DNA of 64,000 nucleotides from Azolla caroliniana. Lineage: Eukaryota; Polypodiophyta. A program made the translations under genes and the position numbers. Of the stretch, positions 47,363-56,905 are shown one piece after another (position 1 is the stretch's first letter; each line of letters begins with the position of its first letter). The DNA is taken from contig JBHGNT010000015.1 of NCBI GenBank assembly GCA_043228905.1, positions 2,728,001-2,792,000 on the forward strand, in the 5' to 3' direction. Below the pieces are notes generated by a model, which searched no databases, was not told the origin of the DNA, and saw only the letters and a list, made by a program, of their open reading frames with translations.

Positions 47363-48180
47363 CTTAAAGTATCACGACCAAGACCTCCCCATGACTACGT
47401 GTAAGAGACGAAAATCCAAAAAAAAATGCATCCACACGGACCTCAAAGCAAGATCAAGAACCGGAGGGAGACGTAGAAACGATACCTATCAACCCTAACC
47501 AAGAGCTGCCAGCACACCTAGCATCATACCCAAACCCAGTGGCTGAAAAACAAAAGGTCAAAGCTGCCTTGTGATGGACTTTGGGAAGGATACAATCTAT
47601 ATGCGTAAAAACAACAAAACCTTCCGCATCAAAGCATACACACAAAAAGTTCATGAACAAGAAGGTAGTCCTCTCGTGGACGACTGGTCAGAAACCACCG
47701 AGTTCGAGAACAACCTCCTAGCATGCAATCCCACAAAGACAATTCAAATCTTGGCTAGGGGTCAACCCCTTCCCCAAAATCCACTACCCCAAGGACAGAG
47801 AATGCGAGGGAAGACCAATCCGTGGCCTCTGATGCGTCCGAGATGAATTGGGTGCACACTCTTGCCATGACCGATGCAATGTACCCCATTGGTACAAAGT
47901 GTTGCGATGAGGATGGAGACATGATTTCGTGTTTTAATGTCACTACTCTCGTACCCCAACGAAAATAGGTGGACGTAAAAGACGAAGACCTAGCGCAACG
48001 AATCACGTGCAAGGAAGAGAATGCGACCACTCGGAAGACCTCGACAAAAGTGGACTTCCCGGAGCAATTCAAACCTATGAACAAGGAAGTAGGGCAGTGG
48101 CTTGTAAGAGACCACAACACACCCCTAACATCCTAGGCGAGGCATGCGACGGACCGACGAGAGATAAAGAAATCAATCTC
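47363..48180 (+). pseudogene. Element B spacer before the RT
   Basis: Frames are scrambled. One stretch reads LVMDFGKDTIYMRKNNKTFRI (near 47565-47630) and another WVHTLAMTDAMYPIGT (about 47850). I cannot assign a domain, and notably no retropepsin motif is present. Confidence 0.4.
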
Positions 48181-50988
48181 GGAAATGGGGTGGACCCCAA
48201 ACAAGTGTTCATTGCCATGAATCTCCAGTCGGACGAGGAGATGTCCTTGATCACCCTTCTCATAGAATTTAGAGACGTGTTCGCATGGTCGTATGTAGAT
48301 ATGAAAGGTGTACCGGCCGAAGTCGTCACCCATAGCATCCCCATGCGAGCCGACGGCCGCCCAATTCGACAAAGACCGCGCCCAATGAACCCTAACTATG
48401 CTCAACAAGTAAAAGCCGAAATCAATAAAATGTTAGACGTTGACATCATCTACCCGATTGAGCAAACAACTTGGGTCTCCCCGATCGTAGTCATCTCGAA
48501 GAAGAATGGCCAAATCCGCATATGTGTTGACTATTGACAAGTCAACGACGCCACCATCAAAGACAACTACCCGATACCTTACATCGAGCACTTACTCGAA
48601 AGAGTTGCAGGAGCAAAAGCCTATAGCTTCATCAATGGGTTCTCTGGGTACAACCAAATCTCGGTGGTGCCCGAAGATCAACACAAGATGGCCTTTGCAA
48701 CCGAATTTGGTACGTTCGCGTGCAAACAGATGCCTTTCAGGCTCACAAGTGCCCTAAGCACCTATCAAAGGGTAGCATACCACATCTTCACATCAAGGTT
48801 ACGACAAGGAGTGGAGTCCTACGTTGATGATTTATGTTGCCATTCGAAATGGCATGCCCACCTGGCACTACTCCGCTTGACGTTTGAAAAGTGCAGGGAA
48901 TATCAACTCTCCCTCAACTCTCTCAAGTGTCAATTCTTGGTCAAACATGGAATCATATTAGGTCATGTTGTGTCCCGACATGGGATCTCGACTTATGAGG
49001 TAAAAGCAAAGCTCATCCTTGACATGCCACCTCCCGCGAACGAGAAACAACTACAAGGATTCATGGGGTACGTAGGTTACTATACACGCTTCATTAAGAT
49101 GTTCGTAGACAAAGCAAGACCACTCTACGCATTACTAAAGCAGTACACCTGGACGGAAGAGTGCGCCCGTTCGTTCGAACTCTTGAGTGAGTGCATAACT
49201 AAAGCCCCCATCCACCGATCCCCAGACTAGAACAAAGAGTTCCATGTTCACAGTGATGCTTCCACCTTTGCGATTGGCGCAATACTCGCTCAACCTGGCG
49301 AAGGTGCACTTGATCTACCAATCACCTTTTCTAGCCGCCAATTGAACTCTACGGAACGAAATTACTCCACAACGGAACGAGAAGCTTTAGGAATGGTTTA
49401 CAACGTGAAGAAGTTCCGACATTACCTCTTGGCGTCATGTTTCTCATTTTTTGTAGATCATCAAGCCCTCCTCTACTTGGTAAACAAGACTCACGCCACA
49501 AGACACATATCACGATGGATCGTAACTCTACTCGAGTTCGATTTCAAGGTGGTGGTGAGAAAAGGAAAAGACCATGTACTCGCCGATCATTTCTCACGAA
49601 TACCAAATGGGGAAGAAGCCACTGGCATTGATGATGAAATGCCAGATGCTGCATTATTCACGATTGACATTGTACCATCATGGGCATCCGACATTGTTCA
49701 TGTCTTAACCAAAGGAGCATCCTTCCTAAAACAACTAAGTCGGGCACAAACACATGTCTTGTTAAGAAAATGTGGCCCCTTCACGATGCTCAGAGGCAGC
49801 TTGTATCGAAGAGGCAACGATTATGTACTTCAAAGGTGTGTAGCCGACCATGATGCCATCACTATCCTCGAACAAGCTCATTATGGAAGCGGAAGCGGTC
49901 ATTTCAATAATGAGTCCACCGCACGCAAGATCCTCCAGTCTGACCTATGGTGGCCAACACTATTCAAAGACACATACGAGTATGTACGCCGGTGTGATGA
50001 GTGTCAACGTTTCAAGCACCCGTTTAAAGCGGGTTTCAACACACTAAACCCGGTAGTGGCTTGGCAACCATTCGAGAAATGGGGTATCGACTTTATCAGC
50101 CCAATTAGTCCAGCTTCCAACCTCAATAGATACATAATCACCACCACTGATTATGCTACCAAGTGGGCTGAAGCCAAATATTGTGTTAATGCTGATGCAC
50201 GTCGCACCGCCAAATTCCTATTCGAAAATGTCATCACACGGTTTGGATGTCCGCTTGAGATCATTAGCAACCAAGGCTCCCATTTCCTCAATGAGGTGAT
50301 AACACACCTACTAGGCGAGTTTATGGTGATGAACCGCAAGAGCTCCCCTTATTACCCCCGGTGCAACAGACAAGCGAAAAGCACTAATAAGGTGTTGTGC
50401 GCAGTACTCACGAAGATAATTGCAGCTTCGCGGTCCGATTGGAGCACCAAACTTCAAGCCGCATTGTGGGCCTTCCGCACCGCCTACAAAGTAGCAACGC
50501 GCAACATACCATTCAAACTGGTATATGGACAAGAGGAGGTACATCCCATCGAGTTCCTCGTCCCTAGCCTTAGGATAGCTATTCAAGAACGATGGGATGG
50601 GAACCTCCTCCCGTCATGCCTAGAGAACCTAGAACGGTTGACCGAAACTCGCCTTCTCGCATTCCAAGCACTCTTGACAGAGAAAGCCAATAGAAAGGCG
50701 TAGCACGACAACAAAGTAAGGGATAAAGATCTAGTTGAAGGGGACATGGCTCTCAAATTCGCCTCTCAACGACACAAGAAGAAGCTCATATTACGAGGTG
50801 AAGGCCCCTACGTAGTCTCAGAGATTACCAAGACAAGAGCATGTCGAATACGCACACTCGAAGGAATCGACATCCCATGATTCATCAATGGGAGCAAGCT
50901 CAAACGTTACTACGGACCCTTCACCCTGGAAGCCCTGCTCACGGCTCGAAAACAAGAAGTGGAAGCCAAACTTAAAGCATTCGAAGGC
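48181..50988 (+). pseudogene. Element B RT, RNase H and integrase
   Basis: The Ty3/gypsy pol core. RT: SLITLLIEFRDVFAWSY, WVSPIVVISKKNGQIRICVDY, FINGFSGYNQISV, catalytic SYVDDLCCHS (about 48820), LGHVVSRHGI, LQGFMGYVGYYTRFI. RNase H: FHVHSDAS, YSTTEREALGMVYNVKKFRHYL. Integrase: HHCC zinc residues in HYGSGSGHF ... CDECQRFKHP, WGIDFISP, then ISNQGSHFLN, where the second catalytic Asp has become Asn, then GYD/TTDYATKWAE. In-frame stops are at about 48535, 49228, 50701 and 50878. The frame finally ends at TAA 50989-50991, directly abutting the ATG of the protease-like ORF. Confidence 0.88.
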
Positions 50989-50991
50989 TAA

Positions 50992-52246
50992 ATGGCCCGA
51001 CTAGAAACCAACCTTCCCAATGCGCAAGCGAAACTGAAAAGACAAGGTGAAGCCCACTCTACGGCTATTGCTAGGTCGACATACCCTAATGACGTGACAA
51101 CACACCTACCATGCTTCGCCGAAGGCGTATCCCTAACAACAATAATCGATACCGGAGCATCACTAACCCTTTTCTCTTTCGAAACGTGGGAGCATCTAGG
51201 TTTCCCGGACCTCGAAGCGTGCAACGACAACTTCCTTGGCTTCAATGGTTTGACATCACGCTGCCTCGGAGCCTTTGTGTATAACATCAAGACACAATAT
51301 AGTGACCACTCAATCTGAGTTCGGATCCTCCCACCGAAAGTGTTGTACACCCTGTGCCTCCTCGGTTTGGATTGGTGTCACATAAGTGAATCTCTCTTGT
51401 TACCATAGATTAACACATGTGTGATATTCGTAATATTCAAGAATACGAAATCGCCCCAAGAATATTATAAATCCATTCGTTTTATTTAAATAAATTTATT
51501 TCACCAAAAAATGAACAATTATTCATTAGTTTATGAAACTTATTTTAATTAGCTAATTAATTAATTAATTTTTAAAAATAAATATATTTATATTTATTAT
51601 AAAAATATGATTAGTGTGAACTTTCAAGTCCTATTTTTAATGTCAAGATAAAAATATCCATAAATTTTGAGGAAATAAAAAGTGAAAAATTAATGAACTT
51701 TTATTTTATTTTATTTATTTATTAAAAATAAAATGAATACTTATAGTTATAAGTTACACATTTATTATAAAAATTGAGTACTCTCAAGTCCCTCTTTTAT
51801 TATCCCTATTTATTGTCAAGTTCCTTTTTTTTATCCCAAGAAATTTAAAAAGATAAATTTATGTACTCTTTTTTGTTTTTTTTTGTCAAACGAATACTTG
51901 ACCACCCATTCATATTCGTATTCATTTGCATTCGAATGGGAAACCCCATGAATGCGAATATGTCAATCTATGCTTGTTACCAAGCAAGAACATTGTTTCC
52001 TTCCAAACTGCAAATGGTGTGAAGTTCGAGAAACTCGTTACAACAACACTCGAACCACGTCCCACCAATCTCGATGAACCCCAGAATGTGAAAACACCCA
52101 ACCAAAAAGCACTCGCGCCACCACCGGCCACCCAAGGTCAGAGTAATGCTAACATTGGAACAAGGACATCCACGCCATGCAAGTGGGTGAATGTCCACGC
52201 GACTTTCACCGAAGGACCCCGCCGCGGAGAACATGCTGTTTGGTGA
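50992..52246 (+). pseudogene. Retropepsin-like ORF after integrase, MITE-split
   Basis: Begins with ATG right after the integrase stop (TAA|ATG, same frame). Reads STYPNDVTTHLPCFAEGVSL, then the aspartic-protease motif TIIDTGASLTLFS (Asp codon at 51148), NDNFLGFNGLTSRCLG and, after a TGA at 51316, LCLLGLDWCHISES, the usual second half of a retropepsin. The frame is interrupted at 51404 by a 569-bp MITE and continues in phase at 51981 (SKNIVSFQTANGVKFEKLV) to a stop at 52246. Position after integrase is not the canonical gypsy order (PR-RT-RH-INT). Confidence 0.7.
51404..51972. mobile_element. hAT-like MITE, 569 bp
   Basis: Ends are CATAGATTAACA (51404-51415) and TGTCAATCTATG (51961-51972), inverted with one mismatch. 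They are flanked by an 8-bp direct repeat CTTGTTAC (51396-51403 and 51973-51980). AT-rich, no coding capacity, unlike the GC-richer host element. TIR starting CA and an 8-bp TSD fit hAT. A 10-bp TSD reading is possible if the outer two bases are counted, which would suggest Mutator. Confidence 0.88.
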
Positions 52247-53374
52247 CTCAGAAAACAACTCACAAACGCCCAAGGTTGGCACAAAGGTGCCACTCGCTTC
52301 TAGGTCCTGAAACGAAGCCGACGCCCCACCCACGTCCATACCACGACTGCACGGGACACCCGACAACTGTGCACATTGACCAAATACCCCGCCTAGGTTA
52401 AGGCCATAGACCTCGACCGAACTCAGCAACTAGGAGGCCGAATTCCCCATAGAACTGCCTTATATGCCCCCCCTTTCTCCCCTAAAAAGACGTCACGGGT
52501 CTGGGTCCTTAAAGGCATACAAAGGCCCTCTGACAACACTCAAACAACACACCCCCAGCCCCAACCCCACCGCTCCAACCCGACCCAAAAGCCCCTAACG
52601 TTCCTAAACTCTCACAAAACCCTCGGTGGATCCCCGTCAACTCTACCGTCCGCACATAAATCTTAGCCCACCCCACACCCCTTTACCCCCTCACCATGCC
52701 TTATGTCACTTTGTTCATCAACTACTCGACCTGTCTTCTCCCTCGACCTTTGTTACCGTCCCCATTAGACAATAATTTATTTATTCATTACTCTTAATGT
52801 CCCCATCCACAAATTTTCGTTTTTTTGTCCATTTATTCATATTTACCATCTATTTTCTTTCTAATGGTTACCGTTTATTTTTAGTGGCCCCTCGACCGGT
52901 TATTTATACTCGTTTTCTATCTAATTTCTATTTCTTATGTTTCGTTCTTTTAAATATTATTTTTCATACTTAATTTTAGGTTCTTGTTAATTCTTTCCCT
53001 CTCTTTTGCCCTCCTCCCTCCACTCCTCTTTCCCCCTCACCACTCTCTCTTCTCCCTCCCTACTCTTCCACCTCCCTCTGTGTTGCGCCCCAACCCCTCT
53101 CGTTCTGCACTCTACCCTTGTTTTCTCTCCCCCCTTTTGATTACCGCTCTCCTCCACGCACTGCTTCTCGCCACCACCTCCTCCTCGGTCTGTTGCAAAC
53201 TCCCTCGGGTAGGTCTCAAATCTGTTTTTTTTGTGCTCTCTCACTCGGCCCCCGCCAACGCCACATGTTGTCCACAACCCACCCCCTGTGACAACCACGA
53301 CGACTACCATGTCGTTTCTGCCAATCCTCTCTTTGAATCACCCCCCGTTCGACGAGTGAATCGTTTCTCGTCCT
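52247..53374 (+). other. C-rich tail of element B, non-coding
   Basis: Pyrimidine-rich on the plus strand (long C, CT and CCCT tracts), followed by an AT-rich stretch (52760-52980). No domain recognised. It lies between the protease-like ORF and the 37-bp minisatellite. Confidence 0.4.
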
Positions 53375-53590
53375 GGTTCGAAGAGAGGCACTCTTCGAAC
53401 CACTCACCCTCGGTTCGAGGAGAGGCACTCTCGAACCCCTCACCCCCGGTTCGAAGAGAGGCACTCTTTGAACCACTCACCCTCGGTTCGAGGAGAGGCA
53501 CTCTTCGAACCCCTCACCCCTGGTTCGAGGAGAGGCACTCTTCGAACCACTCCCCCCGGTTCGAAGAGAGGCCCTCGTTGCCCAAACACA
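53375..53590. repeat. 37-bp minisatellite, about six copies
   Basis: The start motif GGTTCGARGAGAGGC recurs at 53375, 53412, 53448, 53485, 53522 and 53558 (spacing 36-37 bp), with small variations such as CTCTCGAAC for CTCTTCGAAC. Confidence 0.93.
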
Positions 53591-53737
53591 ACCTAGACAG
53601 TAACACATAAGTCCCTTTAAAAAATAAATATACATATCGTTATCCCTCAAAACAACTCATACTACTTTAAAATATAATAATCATAACTAATCCTAATAAG
53701 TCATTCACATCAATAGATAAATAAAATATCATTGGCA

Positions 53738-53746
53738 GGGGAGTGT
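53738..53746 (+). other. Polypurine-tract-like site
   Basis: GCAGGGGAG followed by TGTAAGAG resembles a polypurine tract and an LTR start. No LTR copy supports it, and the B 5' LTR begins differently (TGTGAAAG), so this is only a candidate for the end of an element. Confidence 0.25.
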
Positions 53747-53804
53747 AAGAGTTGGTACACCCCCATACGGCTATACTAATCTTTGTCCTATCAGGTTATA
53801 ATCA

Positions 53805-54536
53805 ATGACATCCATTCCATTCACCAAACTCCTCCACGCATACTACCCCGACGCCGGCTGTGGCTCCTTGGTCATTCAAGCCAAGTTCAACAACACCCGT
53901 TGTACCTACCGGGTGCCCACTGCCGCCACACAACTCAAGTACCTCGAGCTTGATGTTTTTGACACCCTTTCACGACTCGGCCTCAAGTTCTTCCTAGGGA
54001 TTGGCCCATGGGGTGTAATCCCCGAGCTAGTCAACTGGTTCCTCGCAGGATACAACCCCGATACTGGTCATGTTTGCATGCACGCCTTCGTGAATGCTAC
54101 CCATGTGGAGTTCCAGTTCAACGTCGCCAACGTTTGCGCTACACTTCACCTGCCGGTGGATGGCACTCCCTTCCGCACCATGAAGTCCCCCGGGGTCGTC
54201 CCCAACATCATCCCCACCGTCTATACCAAGTATTCCAGATGCGAAGGATGGCATTTCACTGACATTCCCCCTCACCTCCACGATCGTTGTAGTGCCATCG
54301 CTCAGATCGGTGACCCTGCCTGCATTGATGCTATTGCCCGCATCACCGGTGAGTTCCTCAAGTGGGCACATTATCCTCAACCGGTCCAGTGGGCCCATGA
54401 ACTCATTCAACGGGTCAAGGAATGGCAAACACGACCCAAATCGGTAGCCAATTTTGCATGGTTCCTCACTCGTTACCTATGCGCAAAGTTCAATATCGGC
54501 CCTCTAGCTCCTCCTTACATACATTGCCAGGAATGA
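53805..54536 (+). CDS. Extra ORF, plant transposon-associated domain-like
   Basis: Intact frame of 243 codons from ATG 53805. Central segment WGVIPELVNWFLAGYNPDTGHVCMH followed by VEFQFNVANVCATLHLP. This matches my memory of a putative plant transposon protein domain found as an accessory ORF in some Tat-type gypsy elements (pattern: E-I/L-V-x-x-F-Y/L-A, then an F-x-x-x-x-V/L-x-x-L-x-L-P step). No catalytic motif is visible. Unlike the neighbouring pol it has no stop or frameshift. Downstream to about 55300 the sequence is Pro/Thr-rich with stops (PPPTTSLLGDTPPTSP, TTTPLEPLLALVPNPNPT). Its function is unknown. Confidence 0.55.
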   Translation: MTSIPFTKLLHAYYPDAGCGSLVIQAKFNNTRCTYRVPTAATQLKYLELDVFDTLSRLGLKFFLGIGPWGVIPELVNWFLAGYNPDTGHVCMHAFVNATHVEFQFNVANVCATLHLPVDGTPFRTMKSPGVVPNIIPTVYTKYSRCEGWHFTDIPPHLHDRCSAIAQIGDPACIDAIARITGEFLKWAHYPQPVQWAHELIQRVKEWQTRPKSVANFAWFLTRYLCAKFNIGPLAPPYIHCQE

Positions 54537-55309
54537 TGCCGCAAGGTAACCATACCAGGTCAACCCGAGCGCCTCCGCATTCCGGAACGTGACTTATTAA
54601 GGCAAGTCCACCAAGGTGAACGTGAATGCCCACCAACACACAAACAACCAAAAATCACCCATGTGGCGGCCGAGGATACCCTCGATACAACCGAATATAT
54701 CACCCAACGCACAAAAGAATTCCAGACACGTGAATTCACCCCCGTGGAAATCTAGGAATTGTCTACAACATTCTACTACGTGTCCCATCAGACCATGGCC
54801 ATGACCCCTCGTACTCGCAGTTGCACCACCGAATCGATCCTTCGCGACCTTCAGAACCCGGTGGACCTACTCCTTCCACCCCCGACAACCTCTCTCCTCG
54901 GTGACACCCCGCCAACCTCCCCTTTCACGACCACCCAGGCACCAACCCCCATGCTTACCGATGACACCCAGCAACCTCGACCCCGTAAACTAGCCTACCA
55001 CAACTCACCACCCATCGACGCCCCATAGTTCAAAATCCCCCTTCCCCCTCTTGAGAACCCTAACCCACCACCGTCTACAAGCACGGTTGTTCCCTCCCAA
55101 CCAAACCCGGATACCACCTTGACGACCACCCCACTGGAACCCCTACTAGCCCTTGTTCCCAACCCTAACCCAACCCTACCTACACAAGGAACGAGGTCTT
55201 GGCCGCCGAAGTAAGGAATGCCTACCATACCAACGCATGCCAAGCCGTTGCCTACGACCTCCTTAAGAAGGAACTGCTCGCTGAACAAACCTGACGCCGC
55301 GAACTCTAT
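54537..55309 (+). pseudogene. Pro/Thr-rich degraded continuation
   Basis: Frame continues after the preceding stop as IPGQPERLRIPERDLL and Pro/Thr-rich segments, with several stops (for example near 54755 and 55026). It ends abruptly at 55309, where element C starts. Confidence 0.4.
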
Positions 55310-55675
55310 TGTAATACGTAGGATATTATTTTCATTTAAGTTTTATTATAGGAAATTAATGTATATTCTAGATTTCTCTAGAACATTCTAGAAGCTTTAG
55401 GATTACTGCTGAGAACACTATAAAAGAAGGCACTAGGCATTATGTTGAACCAAATTGGTTCAATGCCAATCTTAAGACTCTTAGCCACTTTGTACTTATC
55501 CTTCACATAATATATTAGCTGTTATCATAATCTCTCTCTCTCTCATCCTCGCTATCTCTCTCTCCTCTTCTCTCTTTCTCTCTTGGGAATCTTACACAGT
55601 CCCGTCCTCTTAGTACTAATAGTACTTCTCTTCTTTAGTACTAATTCTCTCTTTGCTTTAGTACTATTCCTGACA
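55310..55675 (+). repeat. 5' LTR of element C (5'-truncated)
   Basis: Begins TGTAATACGTAGG and ends CCTGACA. TATAAAA at 55419-55425 with a 19-bp near-palindrome TTGAACCAAATTGGTTCAA (55445-55463) at about the distance expected for transcript start. Later CT-rich with repeated AGTACT motifs. Confidence 0.92.
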
Positions 55676-55691
55676 GTTTGAACCAAATTTT
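55676..55691 (+). other. Candidate self-complementary priming site
   Basis: GTTTGAACCAAATTTT directly follows the LTR. No TGG-starting tRNA-complementary site is seen in the next 60 bases. The segment is complementary to GGTTCAA plus AATT (with one bulge) near the predicted transcript start inside the LTR, so self-priming is possible. This is an inference. Confidence 0.4.
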
Positions 55692-55749
55692 CCTCCTCAA
55701 GCCTAAGTCTTGTCATTCTCCCTCATCCTCCTACCCTTTTCCCTATACT

Positions 55750-56905
55750 ATGGCTACTGTTAGCGCCCAAGAATATCAATCCGTTTTCTCCAAGCTATAG
55801 TGCCTAAAAGAAAAAAGTGTAGTTGGAACAAGAAAACCAACGGCTGATAGGGGATCTGCAACAAATTGCTCTAGAAAAACAACAAACGCAGCAACAACAT
55901 GGGGAGTTAGCGTTACGGGTACAACAACTCGAAGCAGCATTGTAACAACAAGGATCAAGTCCCCAAGGATTTCATAAAGAGCCGAAGATTGGACTTCTTG
56001 TGAAATTTGATGGAACACGATTGCAATTCAGGGGATTCCTTAATTAGGTACGATTAGTCATCCAAATGCATCCTTCCCGATACCCCACTGATGCATCCCG
56101 AGTCGGCCTAATAGGCATGTTGCTTAGCGGCTCAACCTTAGCATGGTTCGCTCCGCTTCTAGAAAAACAATCGCCCTTGCTTAATAACTTTGAAGATTTT
56201 ATTAGTGAGTTTAAAGCCTGCTTTGGAGACACCGTCAGCATTAGGACGACGATCAACAAGATCCGACGATTGCGTCAAGGCGATCGTCCAGCCTCTGCCT
56301 ACATGGCGGATTTCCGTTTACTTGCCTCAGATATCCCCTGGGATGATCAAGCACTAATGGAGCAGTTTTGCTACGGCTTGCGAAATGATGTCAAAGATTT
56401 ACTTTTAACCTTCCCCGAAGAACCAAAGTCTCTTACGGAGGCAATCAGTCGAGCGGTCCGATGCGACAACCACCTTTTCGAACGACGTTCGGAACGTCAA
56501 TTACAAATACCACGTTCTAGGACAGAGCCCACTTATGCCTCAGTCGCGGCAAAACCGTTTACACGTGACGTACCTCAAGCAAATACTCTGACACCGATGG
56601 AGATCGACACCATGCGTTGACGTGGCCCGTTATCGGAAGAAGAAAAACAACGACGATGTGCAAATCGATTATGTCTTTATTGCGGTGGACCAGGGCATAT
56701 CGCAATCAATTGTCCCCATAGGCCAAGAAGACAGGTAAATCAAATCTTAGCATGTAGTAAACCCGAGTCAATTCTTCTCTTAGGAGTATCTGATAGTATT
56801 AATAGTACTAATAGATTGTCTGATAGTATTAATAGTACTAATAGCCCAAGTATCTCAAACAAATTTGAAATCCTTAGTCAATTAGATGAAGAGTTAAACG
56901 ATTGA
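55750..56905 (+). pseudogene. Element C Gag
   Basis: ATG at 55750 (MATVSAQEYQSVFSKL), an early stop and a frameshift, then a coiled-coil-like Gln/Glu-rich segment (LEQENQRL, LEKQQTQQQ, LRVQQLEAAL). The Gag core follows: IGLLVKFDGT, LIGMLLSGSTLAWFAPLLE, FISEFKACFGD, YMADFRLLASDI, EQFCYGLRNDVKDLLL. The CCHC knuckle is [14 protein letters not shown] (about 56665-56710). Then a 30-bp tandem duplication (56789 and 56819, SDSINSTN twice), and the stop TGA at 56903-56905. Internal stops near 55942, 56045 and 56618. Pol starts in the -1 frame at this stop. Confidence 0.82.
56893..56899 (+). promoter_or_regulatory. Candidate -1 frameshift heptamer GTTAAAC
   Basis: Reads G TTA AAC in the gag frame (codons TTA 56894-56896, AAC 56897-56899), one codon before the gag stop. 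The pol frame is -1 to gag and is open only from 56890 because of TGA at 56887-56889, so the two frames overlap by only 16 nt with the heptamer inside. GUUAAAC is a known functional slippery sequence in arteriviruses. Use here is inferred. Confidence 0.55.

Larger units (their letters stand above)
43911..55309 (+). mobile_element. Gypsy element B, Tat/Athila-like (decayed)
   Basis: Composite call: LTR-like leader with a Tat/Athila-type PBS, a repeat-rich leader, gag, RT-RNase H-integrase, a retropepsin-like ORF after the integrase, then a long tail with a minisatellite and an extra ORF. No matching 3' LTR is in the window and the right end is cut by element C, so limits are approximate. The order RT-RH-INT shows Ty3/gypsy. 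Stops and frameshifts make it inactive. The part after about 52250 might belong to a second element. Confidence 0.65.

Noticed and set aside
53738-53810. Start of a 3' LTR of element B
   Set aside because: Polypurine-like GCAGGGGAG then TGTAAGAG, but the putative 5' LTR of B begins differently and an intact ORF starts 58 bp later.
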